Source: Agapanthus africanus (Eukaryota > Streptophyta > Magnoliopsida > Asparagales > Amaryllidaceae). Taken from it: a stretch of 64,000 nucleotides of DNA. Of the stretch, positions 10,901 through 20,213 are shown piece after piece. Under the pieces are notes generated by a model, which saw only the letters and a list, made by a program, of their open reading frames with translations, was not told the DNA's origin and ran no database searches. Where the stretch lies: assembly GCA_030015575.1 (NCBI GenBank), contig JASDDO010000026.1, positions 27,544,079 through 27,608,078 on the forward strand. The letters run 5' to 3'. Position 1 is the stretch's first letter; each line of letters opens with the position of its first letter. A program made the translations under genes and the position numbers.

Positions 10901-13764
10901 CATCAGGGTACAATCAGATAAAGATGCATCCCGAAGACCAGAAGCATACCGCTTTTCGGACCCCTCTGGGAATATTCTGCTACAAGGTGATGCCCTTCGG
11001 TCTAAAGAACGCCGGTGCCACCTATCAAAGGGCCATGACGAAGATCTTCGATGACCTCATACATGAAATCGTCGAATGCTATATCGACGACCTCGTCGTG
11101 AAAAGCAAATCATACGAGGAACATCTCAAGCATCTGAAGACCATATTTTAACGCCTTCGGCAATACAACTTGAAGATGAACCCTCTCAAATGCGCGTTCG
11201 GGGTGTCCTCAGGCAAATTCCTAGGATTCATTGTCTGGCACCGAGGCATTGAGATAGATCCGTCGAAGATCAAGGCGATCATGGAAATGCCACTGCCAAG
11301 GACTCTCAAACAATTGCGGTCTCTCCAGGGGAAGCTCGCGTACATCCGGCGATTTATAGCCAACCTTTCAGGCAAGTGCCGCCCTTACAGTCACCTGATG
11401 AAGAAGGGAACCCCGTTCGTCTGGGATCAAAAATGCCAAAGCGCACTAGCCGAGATCAAGCAATATCTGCAGAACCCGCCAGTGTTGGCTGCTCCGGTCA
11501 AGGGAAAACCCCTCATTCTTTATACAACCGCCCTCGAAGGTTCCTTAGGCGCATTATGGGCACAAGAGAACGACCAAGGGAAGGAAAGAGCGCTCTACTA
11601 CTTAAGTCGAGTTCTACTGGGGGCAGAAAGCAACTACTCCCCCATTGAAAAACACTGCCTGGCGTTGATCTTTGCGATAACCAAGCTCAGGCACTATGCG
11701 TTGGCGCATGAAGTCCGTCTCATATCGAAGGTGGACCCCCTTAAGTATTTAATGTCGAAGGCCATACTAACTGGTCGACTCGCTAAATGGGCCCTGCTCT
11801 TGATGGAGTTCTCGATAACATATCAGCCTCTCAAGGCAGTGAAAGGCCAGGCCATCGCCGACTTCCTCGCTGAGCATCCGATACCGGCCAATTCCCCTCT
11901 GAATTGCGAACTGCCAGACGAACACGCGTTTGATGCGATCGATGGCGGTAATATCCGGTGGGAGCTGTATTTCGATGGAGCATCTTCCGTGAAGAAGCGC
12001 AAACAAAGCACCCCTATAATCAAATCAGGGGTGGGTCTTATCTTCGTAACTCCACAGGGAGGGATAATGCGCTTCGCTTTCTTCTTAACAGAGCCGAGGA
12101 CGAACAATGAAGCCGAGTACGAAGCTTTGATAGCAGGCCTCGAGATCGCCATCGACATGGGAATTGAAAACCTCCTCATATACGGAGATTCCCAACTGGT
12201 CGTTAGTCAAATAAACGGCGACTACCAAACATGCAAGCCAGAGCTGGTGAAGTACGGCGAGAAGGTGCAGCAACTGTTGACCCAAATCCCCTCCTACACC
12301 TTGGAAAGCATACCGCGTGCCGAAAATAGCAAAGCGGATGCATTAGCCAAGCTAGCTAAAGAACTAGCTGATGAGAACCTCGATGATGTAAGAATCGTGG
12401 TACAAACCCGTCGGGTTCTTGCTCCGGCAAAAATATCTCCAGAATCGTCCGAGGAAAAGGAAGCGACCGAGCAGAAGGCCATGCAAATAAAAGACCAAGA
12501 AACGGCTGAAGATTGGAGAGAAGTCTTCATAGATTACTTCAAATGCCGTCGATTGCCCGAAGATGCGTCCTTAAGACATCAGCTTATGAAAGGAGCTCTA
12601 TCTTTCGCCCTCGTCAACGATACTCTGTACAAAAGGTCATTCGATTCTTTGTGGTTGAGATGCCTGGGACCTGTCGAAGCGAAAAGGGTCGTTCAGGAAG
12701 TTCATGACGGACTCTGCAGTTCTCACCAAGCGGGCCCGAACATGAAGTTGAAGATCAAGCGGATGGGTTACTATTGGCCCACGATGATCCAGGACTGCCT
12801 CGAGTATGCGAAGCAATGCCACTCATGCCAAATTCATGGGGACTTCATCCACCAGCATCCAAATCCACTTCATCCAACGGTGGCTAGCTGGCCATTCGAA
12901 ATGTGGGGAACTGATATAGTCGGCCCCATCGAACCAGCATCATCCAGAGGACATCGTTTCATCCTAACGACCACCGACTACTTCTCCAAATGGGCAGAAG
13001 CAGTACCGTTGAGGGAAGTGAAGACGGAAAATATTCTCCACTTTTTCAAGACGCACGTTATTTACCGGTTTGGGACTCCGCGACGAATCATTTCCGATAA
13101 CGGGACAGCCTACAGAAGTCACAAGATCAGCCGCTTTGCGCAACAGCATAATATAGACTAGAGGTATTCCTCGGTTTATAATCCGCGAGCTAACGGTCTA
13201 GCCGAGGCCTTCAACAAGACCCTAACGAAGATCATGAAAAAGACGGGGTCCCGAAATAAGAAGGACTGGCATGAGAGACTACAAGAGCCTCTTTGGGCGT
13301 ATCGAACTACATTCAAGACGTCCACGAACACGACGCCATACGCGTTGGTGTTTGGTACAGAAGCAGTACTCCCCCTCGAGATAGAGCTACCCTCTCTACG
13401 AGTGGCGGTCCACTACGGACTGACGGACGAAGAAAATGCTTACCTTCGGCTTGAGGAGCTTGATGCCCTTGATGAAACCCGGCTCATAGTGCAACAAAAC
13501 CTGGAGGCTTACAAAGCAAAGATGACGCGCTCATACGAAAGATTGACCAGGCCGAGGACGTTCCGCCAAGGCGAACTCGTTCTAATTGTCAAAAGACCTA
13601 TGATCCCCAATCGCGCCAAGCGGGGAAAATTCGAGCCAAACTATGAAGGCACGTACATCATAGAAAAGGTCTACCACGGTGGAGCGTATCTACTCATGGA
13701 TATGCACGGTGAAAGGCCTTTCAGGCCAGTGAACGGTCGCTTCCTAAAGAAATACTACGCTTAA
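4777..13764 (+). pseudogene. gag-pol: Decayed gag-pol polyprotein of copy A
   Basis: Colinear with the intact polyprotein at 48374-57607. Start ATG at 4777 (MASTCAKCSN). Lesions: GAA to TAA at 6013; a short deletion near 9300 shifting the frame; a deletion of about 240 bp near 10205 that removes the third zinc knuckle and shifts the frame; TGG to TAG at 10547; a 1-nt deletion near 10607; CAA to TAA at 11149; TGG to TAG at 13159. The protease motif reads DNGFS instead of DNGSS, and the second zinc knuckle has R in place of its first His. RT (YIDD), archaeal-type RNase H and integrase remain recognisable. Three of the four stops are G-to-A or C-to-T changes, as expected of methylated, silenced DNA. 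Confidence 0.95.
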
Positions 13765-13856
13765 CGGGTCAAGGTCTAGGTCAATGATAGATGACGACGA
13801 CTATGTCCGCTCGCTATCTTCCTAAGCCCGAACTCTAGGTAGTAACCAGCATCCTT

Positions 13857-13995
13857 AACGGCGGACCGAAACGTCCTTAAACTAATGGCGGACCGAAATG
13901 TCCTTAAACTAACAACGGACCGAAACGTCCTTAAACTAACAATGGACCACTATGTCCTAAAACTAGCTGTTGACCGAGATGTCGATAAACTACGG
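13857..13995 (+). repeat. Post-pol 27-bp array, copy A
   Basis: Five monomers of ACGGACCGAAACGTCCTTAA type directly after gag-pol, related to the LTR array. Copy B has nine to ten at the same place. Confidence 0.85.
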
Positions 13996-14019
13996 TGGAT
14001 TGCAGTGTCTCAAAGCCGA

Positions 14020-14305
14020 TAAAAAAAATTAAAAAAAACGGTATGTCCATAAGCAAAATGGGCACGGATGAAAACCCGAAAGTGCTCCGTGAGTAAAAAC
14101 AACAGGGCTACCGGCGAGTGTTCGTGAAAACCCGAAAAGGCGCGACCTTGTAAAAAAAAGAGAAAAATAATAAATAAAAAACGGTATGTCCATAAGCAAA
14201 ATGGGCACGGATGAAAACCCGAAAGGGCTCCTTGAGTAAAAACAGCAGGACTACTGGCGAGTGTTTGTGAAAACCCGAAAGGGCGCAACCTCGTTAAAAG
14301 ACACT
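14020..14305 (+). repeat. About 140-bp direct repeat, two copies
   Basis: The unit from ACGGTATGTCCATAAGC through GGGCACGGATGAAAACCCG to the A-rich tail occurs twice (about 14038 and 14181). Copy B has a single unit at 58010-58115. Confidence 0.8.
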
Positions 14306-14307
14306 TA

Positions 14308-14515
14308 CAGGATCCTCTCAACCTTATAAGGAGAAACCACCCGCGTGGGATCCTTACGACTCACAAAGGGAGCGACACACTTAGGGATCCCCACGATTCC
14401 TAAGGAGAAAATACACTTGCGAGATCCTCACGACTCGTAAGGAGAACTATCTTATGGGACCCTCACGGCTCATAAGATTTGAAAGTCTTAAGTTACAGAA
14501 ACCTAAACCTGTTCT
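14308..14515. repeat. Hairpin cluster 1 (copy A)
   Basis: Five 28-30 bp inverted repeats with near-constant loop (CTCTC, CTTAC, CCCAC, CTCAC, CTCAC), each followed by GGAGAA-like sequence. Arms differ between units: CTTAGGGATC/GATTCCTAAG, CTTGCGAGATC/GACTCGTAAG, CTTATGGGACC/GGCTCATAAG. A sixth inverted repeat with a longer loop follows (CTTAAG...CTTAAG). Confidence 0.8.
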
Positions 14516-14547
14516 TAAGCAAACCCCCCACAACCTTTGATATTGCC

Positions 14548-14600
14548 CTACAAGTGGCTCAATACTGACCCTTGTATACAATCCACGGGCGCGAATAAAC
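14548..14600 (+). repeat. GTATACAATCCACGGGC module
   Basis: GCCCTAC, about 25 variable bases, then TGTATACAATCCACGGGCG. The same module closes the LTR end region (4265-4312) and recurs at 15251-15300, and in copy B at 58370-58415 and 59045-59095. Confidence 0.65.
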
Positions 14601-14654
14601 ATTTCCCCAGCAAAGTCCCACCCGTGACTAGGGATATGTCCATATAGTAAACAA

Positions 14655-14866
14655 CCCTTGTAAGTTCTCTCGACTTATAAGGAGAAAACCTTTTTGCAAG
14701 ATCCTTACGACTTGCAAGAGGACATGCACTTAGGAATCCTCACGATTCCCAAGGAGAAAACACACCTACAAGATCCTCACGACTGGTAGGGAGAAATACC
14801 TTTGTGAGACCCTTACGGCTCATGAAGTCAAAAGCCTTAGTCGACAGGACCCTTAACCTTGTTTAC
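14655..14866. repeat. Hairpin cluster 2 (copy A)
   Basis: A second set of five inverted repeats in the same loop order as cluster 1, with new arms: TTGCAAGATC/GACTTGCAA, CTTAGGAATC/GATTCCCAAG, CCTACAAGATC/GACTGGTAGG. The sixth, longer hairpin is CCTTAGT...ACTAAG (14828-14866). Confidence 0.8.
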
Positions 14867-14994
14867 TAAGCCACCTTTGTTCAACATTGACAGAGGCAAA
14901 TGATGATTCGCTCCTGGCAACATCCCAGTTGTAGCGATGCTGATGCCGAAATCGGTGTCTAAAATCCAAGCTTGCAGCGAAAAGGCCAGCGAGC

Positions 14995-15245
14995 CACACA
15001 TGCATACGAAATAGCCGAAATGATGGGGTAACTTGCAATAAAAAGTAGCAAGTAAAAATGTATGCATAAAAAATAGCCGAAATGATTGGGCAACTCGCAA
15101 TAAAAAGCAGCGAGTAAAAATAAAATAAATAGCCGAAATGATTGGGCACCGCGAAAAATAGCCGAAATGATGGGGCAATCGCGACCTTCGCGATATAAAA
15201 GCTGAAATGATAGAGCATCGCGGAAAAAGAAATAAAATAAAAATG
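14995..15245. repeat. TAGCCGAAATGAT repeats with small stems
   Basis: Five to six units of TAGCCGAAATGATGGGGCA. Between them are short stems around AATAAAAAG: CTTGC...GCAAG in one unit and CTCGC...GCGAG in the next, so stem sequence changes in pairs. Copy B equivalent: 58795-59030. Confidence 0.75.
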
Positions 15246-15489
15246 AAATCCACGCCCTACAGATGATGTTACATCTATCCCTGTATACAATCCAGGAGCG
15301 CAAACAAAGAAGGGATCATACTCCTCCCCCAGGTTTCATCATAAGAAGAAGCCAAATCTCGACGGTTCACAGATAGCCTAGAGATCATCTCGACGTTCGT
15401 CTCATGGCAGCAGACACAACATCAAGCGAAACGGAACAGCGGCAACCCCCAGTTCCATGGCTCGGCGATATACATATCACCAAGAGTCA

Positions 15490-16322
15490 AACCTCCATTC
15501 CGTGAAATGTGGATACAATCAGCAAATTCCTGGTTAAGAGGAACGCGGATAACGTCACTCTTTGACCCCGCGGAAAACGTCCAGAGCGGATCCTGGTCCT
15601 CGCAGAGCACGGCAGTGAACCCGTGTGAAGCATCCAGAGCGGAGCCTAGTCCTCGCCGAACATGGCAGTGAACCCGTGTGAAGCATCTAGTGCAAAATTC
15701 CTGATCACGTGGAACATGGATAATGTCACTCTTTGACCCCGTGGAAAACGTCCAGAGCGGATCCTGGTCCTCACAGAGCACGGCAGTGAACCCGTGTGAA
15801 GCATCCAGAGCGGAGCCTAGTTCTCGCCGAACACGGCAGTGAACCCGTGTGAAGCATCTAGTGCAAAATTCCTGGTTACGTGGAACGCGGATAACGTCAC
15901 TCTTTGACTCCGTGGAAAACGTCCAGAGCGGATCCTGGTCCTTGCAGAGCACGGCAGTGAACCCGTATGAAGCATCCAGAGCGGAGCCTAGTCCTCGCCG
16001 AGCACGGCAGTGAACCCGTGTGAAGCATCTAGTGCAAAATTCCTGGTTACGTGGAACGCGGATAACGTCACTCTTTGATCCCATGGAAAACGTCCAGAGC
16101 GGATCCTGGTCCTCGCAGAGCACGGCAGTGAACCCGTGTGAAGCATCCAGAGCGGAGCCTAGTCCTCGCCGAACACGGCAGTGAATCCGTGTGAAGCATC
16201 TAGTGCAAATTCCTGGTCACGTGGAACGCGGATAATGTCACTCTTTGACCCCGCAGAAAACGCCCAGAGCGGAGCCTGGTCCTCGCCAAGCACGGCAGTG
16301 AACCCGTGTGAAGCATCCAGAG
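15490..16322. repeat. 171-bp tandem repeat, copy A
   Basis: Four to five units with a period of 171 bp (marker GGAACGCGGATAA-type at 15540, 15711, 15882 and so on). Each unit carries two half-repeats of CGGCAGTGAACCCGTGTGAA. Because 171 is 57 codons, the minus strand is open across the array (15422-16123), which I treat as a by-product. Confidence 0.9.
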
Positions 16323-16324
16323 CA

Positions 16325-16830
16325 AACATCGGACTGTGGAGTCCTTAAAATCCACGGACTATGATGTCCTTAACCTCGACCGTAATGTCTTAAAACTAAC
16401 GATCAACCACCCTGATTCTGTATTGATTCTACCTTGGTTTAAGGGTACATCTCTTCACTCTTTTGATACCTGGCGTTGTAATTCCTCAACGTCTTCAAAG
16501 AGGTGACGGGTCCCTGCAACCAAACATCGGACTGTGGAGTCCTTAAATCCACGGACTATGAGATCCTTAACCTTGACCGTGATGTCTTAAAACTAACATC
16601 GGACTGTGGAGTCCTTAAATCCACGGACTATGAGGTCCTTTACCTTGACCGTGATGTCTTAAAACTAACATCGGACTGTGGAGTCCTTAAATCCACGGAC
16701 TATGAGGTCCTTAACCTTGACCGCGATGTCTTAAAACTAACATCGGACTGTGGAGTCCCTAAATCCACAGACTATGAGGTCCTTAACCTTGACCGCGATG
16801 TCTTTAAACTACGATACCCTGGAGAACATC
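16325..16830 (+). repeat. LTR-like 72-bp array and stem-loop inside the post-pol region
   Basis: The 24-bp monomers, the TTGGTTTAAGGGTACATCTC segment and the two-part stem-loop (16457-16503) match the LTR at 3570-4000. This is a piece of LTR-type sequence within the internal region, also present in copy B (60515-61000). Confidence 0.8.
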
Positions 16831-16879
16831 CCAAAGCGACCCTTGACCCCGTGAAATACGGATAAGGGCGACCTCACTC

Positions 16880-17105
16880 AGCACTTGTGGGTCCTCACGA
16901 CCCGCAAGGAAGAAAACTCTCTTGTGAGATCCTTACGACTCCCAAGGGAAAACCCGCTTAAGAATCCTCACGATTCTTAAGGAGAAGTTACACCTACGGG
17001 ATCCTCTCGACCTGTAGGGAGAAAAACTCTTTATGAGACCCTCACGGCTCATAAAGATCAAAAGTCTTAGGAGGCAGATCTTAACCCTGAATCCTAAGCC
17101 ATCGC
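16880..17105. repeat. Hairpin cluster 3 (copy A)
   Basis: Third set of five: CTTGTGGGTC/GACCCGCAAG, CTTGTGAGATC/GACTCCCAAG, CTTAAGAATC/GATTCTTAAG (perfect), CCTACGGGATC/GACCTGTAGG, TTTATGAGACC/GGCTCATAAA. The sixth is TCTTAGG...CCTAAG. Confidence 0.8.
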
Positions 17106-17190
17106 TGCCCTGCAAGTAGGCCAAGATAAATTGTCCGCAGAACAAATCAATAGAAAGGGGACACACCATTGAGAAGAAAAAAATATGTCT

Positions 17191-17196
17191 TTTATT
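17191..17196 (-). terminator. Antisense poly(A) signal AATAAA
   Basis: Minus-strand AATAAA about 100 nt after the stop of the antisense coiled-coil ORF (17298). Fits the end of an antisense transcription unit. The segment is deleted in copy B. Confidence 0.5.
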
Positions 17197-17297
17197 CATA
17201 ACTAAAATGGATACAAGGTACAAGTCATAAAAAGGCAAAAAGAATATACTCTCATCCAGGAGTATGTACAAAAAAGAAGAAAAAAAAATACAAGTTT

Positions 17298-17756
17298 TCA
17301 AGTTGGCGGGCGATTTAGTAATTTCGCTAGCTCATCCTGCTTTTGCTGGGTCACGGCTTCATTATTCAGGATTGCCAGAAGAAGAGCCTCCGCCTGTGCC
17401 TGCTGGGCCTGATACAAAGCAAGCCGGCTTTCAAGCTCTTTCTCGGTGGCCTTGTGAGCCTCGACCCTCTCGCGAGTGAACGTGGCAGCTTTATCAAGAG
17501 TCACCACCTCCCTGATAGACTCTTGAAGTGCCCGCCAGAGTTCGTATGCTTTGTTGGCCTTGGCGGTAAGATTAGCTTGAAGCTCGCCCAGCGCTTTAGA
17601 AGCCAGCTCCCTCTCTAAGAATTTACGGCCGAGCCTTTTCTCGCACAACAATATGTTCGCCACGCGACGCTCTATCAGACCACGTAAGCTCGCTTTCGCG
17701 ACCGCAACCTTGGAAACAGGACATATACGCTCAAGACCGTATAAACAGGCCTCCAG
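17298..17756 (-). CDS. Antisense ORF with coiled-coil character and no Met
   Basis: A minus-strand open frame of about 152 codons in the post-pol region. It is rich in Ala, Glu, Leu, Lys and Gln in a heptad-like pattern (for example LAKLLNRPPT at its end), so a coiled coil is likely. It contains no ATG and is preceded directly by TGA, so it could be translated only as a downstream exon of a spliced antisense mRNA. Its start (EACLYGLERI) resembles the start of the antisense ORF at 19045-19551 (DAHLYGLDEI), suggesting a shared exon origin. Copy B lacks this segment. Function unknown. Confidence 0.4.
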   Translation of the reverse strand: MEACLYGLERICPVSKVAVAKASLRGLIERRVANILLCEKRLGRKFLERELASKALGELQANLTAKANKAYELWRALQESIREVVTLDKAATFTRERVEAHKATEKELESRLALYQAQQAQAEALLLAILNNEAVTQQKQDELAKLLNRPPT

Positions 17757-18044
17757 TCAACAGCAATAGTCGATCTAAAACGCGCTCACATCACCTGGTA
17801 TGGGAAGCAACAAAAAGTTCTCGATGTACATCCTATCAAGCATGCATTCGCAACTATATGAATATCCAAAAAGAAATAATACCCGAAGCTCTGATGTGCA
17901 TGCAACATAGTGATAGTGTTCGCAATTGAAGAAAGTTCTCATGGCAAGAACACAAAGTTCATTTATGCAAGCAAAAACATACATACGGATACTCAGCATA
18001 CATGAAATTTCAACATAAAGCATACGAAAACTAATTTGAATATA

Positions 18045-18578
18045 CTACACTAGCGGGAAAAGGTCGCCAAACATAGGATCGGTAGCGCAAGGGTTGACAA
18101 AACAAAAGACAAAATTCTCCATCTCCCTCCCCGCCCTCTCCAACACGTCAAAGCGCCGGTTCTCGCGAGGAGTCGCTCCTCACCGATTGGCGCCATGTTC
18201 ATCCGCAAAAGCAGACATAACAGCCCGACGGGCTCTTATTTCGCTCAAAAGGTGAACCGAGCGATCTTTCAAAGCTTAAGTAATTAGACACGCTTCGTGA
18301 AAACCCTCGAACTTTTCTTCGGCCGCGTCAAGCATCGCCAGGGTCATCTCCGCCGGGTGAGGGGGGACGTCGGCGAGCACGGCGGCAAGAATCATCCAGA
18401 GCCAGAGGAAGCCCATTGGGAGGGGAGATCCCCTGCGGATCGAGAGTTCATACGCCGCTGAGTCACATTCGTCATCGGTAAGGAGGGGATCCACCAATCG
18501 GGCGGCAAAGCGAGGGATCATCTCCTCGATAGGAACTTCCTATGGCTGCCGACGAGCATGAGAGCGATTGCAGGCCAT
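18045..18578 (-). pseudogene. Antisense ORF aORF-2, broken copy
   Basis: Minus-strand frame of exactly 178 codons including stop, the same length as the intact copy at 61679-62212, with no indels. Three nonsense changes interrupt it: TGG to TAG near codon 14, CAA to TAA near codon 102 and TGG to TAG/TGA near codon 130. Apart from these, the protein is well kept (MACNRSHARRQP..., ...NFVFCFVNPC...). A TATA-like box lies 85 bp upstream on the minus strand (18663-18669). No known domain is recognised. Confidence 0.7.
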
Positions 18579-18662
18579 GGCGCTCAGTTGTCTCTCAAGA
18601 CAAATCACACCAAAATGAGAATAAATTTCTCTGTGAAGAGAAAAGAAGGCCATGGCCCCAGG

Positions 18663-18669
18663 ATATAAA
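18663..18669 (-). promoter_or_regulatory. Antisense TATA-like box for aORF-2 (copy A)
   Basis: Minus-strand TTTATAT in a context (GCATTAA-like, then CCCCTC) shared with copy B (62301-62306). Distance to the ATG is 85 bp here and 89 bp in B. Confidence 0.5.
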
Positions 18670-19044
18670 GAGGGGCATTAAGTGCTGTGCACGGAAAATC
18701 TTGCATGTTGAAGCTATTTCCAAGGCCCAAAAAGGGGAAGGCATTGGAAATCAAGGAGATGGAACTATTTCCAAGGCTCCTTTTCTGCATCTAATATTGT
18801 GCACTAAAAATGTGGCATAAAAAAATTTTGAACAGCCCCATCAAAAGGACCCCACGTGTGGAGCACGTGAGCCCCAAACTTGACGTGCACTAAAAAATGG
18901 AATAGCACCATGCACGTTAAAAAACAGCAACAACAACAATAGCAAAATGATAAAACCCCATAGAAAGGCATGCAAACATAGAAAGGCACGATAAAACTTA
19001 TCATTCATGCTTTAAGTAGTTCATACAAAATGAAAAGAAAACGA

Positions 19045-19551
19045 TTACAATGGCAAGACCTCAGACGCGAGGCACGGATTGAGAAACTCAAACTTGACTT
19101 TGTCCAGGATCCTCCAAGCATTTTGAACCATTCGAGTATGTTTTCTTTCGCGGTCACAGGCGTCGGGATCCTCACGAATGTCTTCTACCCTCCAATAGGC
19201 AGCAAGTATGGCCGACTGCTGAAAAGCCTGGTGTAAGAGATCAATGAGGTGATCTCGCCTCCTCTTTGAGATCAAGCTCATCAGGTACACCGAATGTACC
19301 TTATCCTCAGCAGTGTCCAATGCCCCGAGCGGTACGCCGGTGCAAAAGAGAGGGAGTGCCTCCCAGATCGCCAGCACGATGAGTCTCAGAAGAGAAGAGC
19401 GACGAGGGAGTAGCCGATAGTTGTACTCGTCGAAGCGGCTCATGATCTCAGTGCACTGAACAGTGGTGAACTCCTGGTTCTGACTGCGGCCCAGTGCACG
19501 AATATTCCCATAGGAAATGATTTCGTCAAGACCATACAGATGGGCATCCAT
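19045..19551 (-). CDS. Antisense ORF aORF-1
   Basis: An intact minus-strand ORF of about 168 codons from ATG 19551 (an in-frame ATG at 19572 is also possible). It is a full-length paralogue of aORF-2: QCTEIMSRF aligns with QCDTVMYEL, ALDTAEDKV with ILDAAEDKI, FEFLNPCLAS with FCFVNPCISD. A TTTATTTCAG acceptor ends at 19557 and a CAG|GTAATG donor lies at 19941. This gives a 385-nt 5'-UTR intron below a TATA box at 20091-20100, with no ATG in the first exon. No known domain. Antisense extra ORFs are known in other Tat elements (for example Grande), but I cannot show homology. Confidence 0.55.
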   Translation of the reverse strand: MDAHLYGLDEIISYGNIRALGRSQNQEFTTVQCTEIMSRFDEYNYRLLPRRSSLLRLIVLAIWEALPLFCTGVPLGALDTAEDKVHSVYLMSLISKRRRDHLIDLLHQAFQQSAILAAYWRVEDIREDPDACDRERKHTRMVQNAWRILDKVKFEFLNPCLASEVLPL

Positions 19552-19599
19552 AATACCTGAAATAAAGGTCATGAGAATTGTTACAAAGCTTCTGCTTCA

Positions 19600-20060
19600 T
19601 TAATTACATAAGGACAACCTAGGGCAAAGAGACCCTAAGAAGCCTCCATGCGAAGAAACTGAGTTCTTCATAGGAATTAAATTCCTTATTGAGAAAAGGG
19701 AATTAAATTCCCAGAAACATTTTTGGGATGGAATTAAATTCCATGGATTTGAACCGCCATCATCATCTCCCTAAAGATCATACGAGCCCTAAAAGATCTA
19801 CTGTTGAAGATTAAATGGTTTCATATTTAGATTGAAAAGCTTAAAGAAAGAATGGGTTCCTGTTAAAAAGGGTAAAAACCCTTGCTTTGGATTTAAAATC
19901 CAGAGGGATGTGAAAGTTCATCGTTCATTCAAGAGCATTACCTGAAGAAAAGAGTCTTTTTGAACAGAGTTAAACTCTGAAAATGTTTCAAGGCAGAGAA
20001 CTAAGCTCTGGAAGAAGAGAATTAAATTCTCAGAAAAAGTTGGCAAGGAGGAAGATAAGC
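19600..20060. repeat. Palindrome-rich segment upstream of aORF-1
   Basis: Short palindromes such as GGAATTAAATTCC and GAGTTAAACTC, reverse complements of the LTR TTTAA type. On the minus strand this would be the 5' UTR and intron of the antisense unit. Confidence 0.55.
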
Positions 20061-20090
20061 AAAAGTAGAGGCGTTTCTGAAATGACCCCT

Positions 20091-20100
20091 ATATTTATAG
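20091..20100 (-). promoter_or_regulatory. Antisense TATA box for aORF-1
   Basis: Minus-strand CTATAAATAT, about 115 bp inside the 3' LTR boundary and pointing into the element. It has no clear counterpart in copy B, which also lacks aORF-1. Confidence 0.5.
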
Positions 20101-20200
20101 GATGTGATGGAGACGCTTCATCTCCCCAAATCCCTAGAGGAATCCAACGGTCATAAAAAGTGACAGCGTTGCACCCACGTGCAGACACGTGAGAACAACG

Positions 20201-20213
20201 CTGTGGGGGCATT
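20201..20213 (+). promoter_or_regulatory. Polypurine tract, copy A
   Basis: GTGGGGGCATT directly before the 3' LTR; the same sequence precedes the 3' LTR of copy B (62700-62710). It would prime plus-strand DNA synthesis. Confidence 0.75.

Noticed and set aside
15422-16123. Minus-strand open frame of 233 codons (and 372 codons at 59308-60426)
   Set aside because: It coincides exactly with the 171-bp tandem array, whose 57-codon period keeps frames open. Composition (Cys- and Arg-rich repeats) and the lack of sequence outside the array argue against a protein gene.
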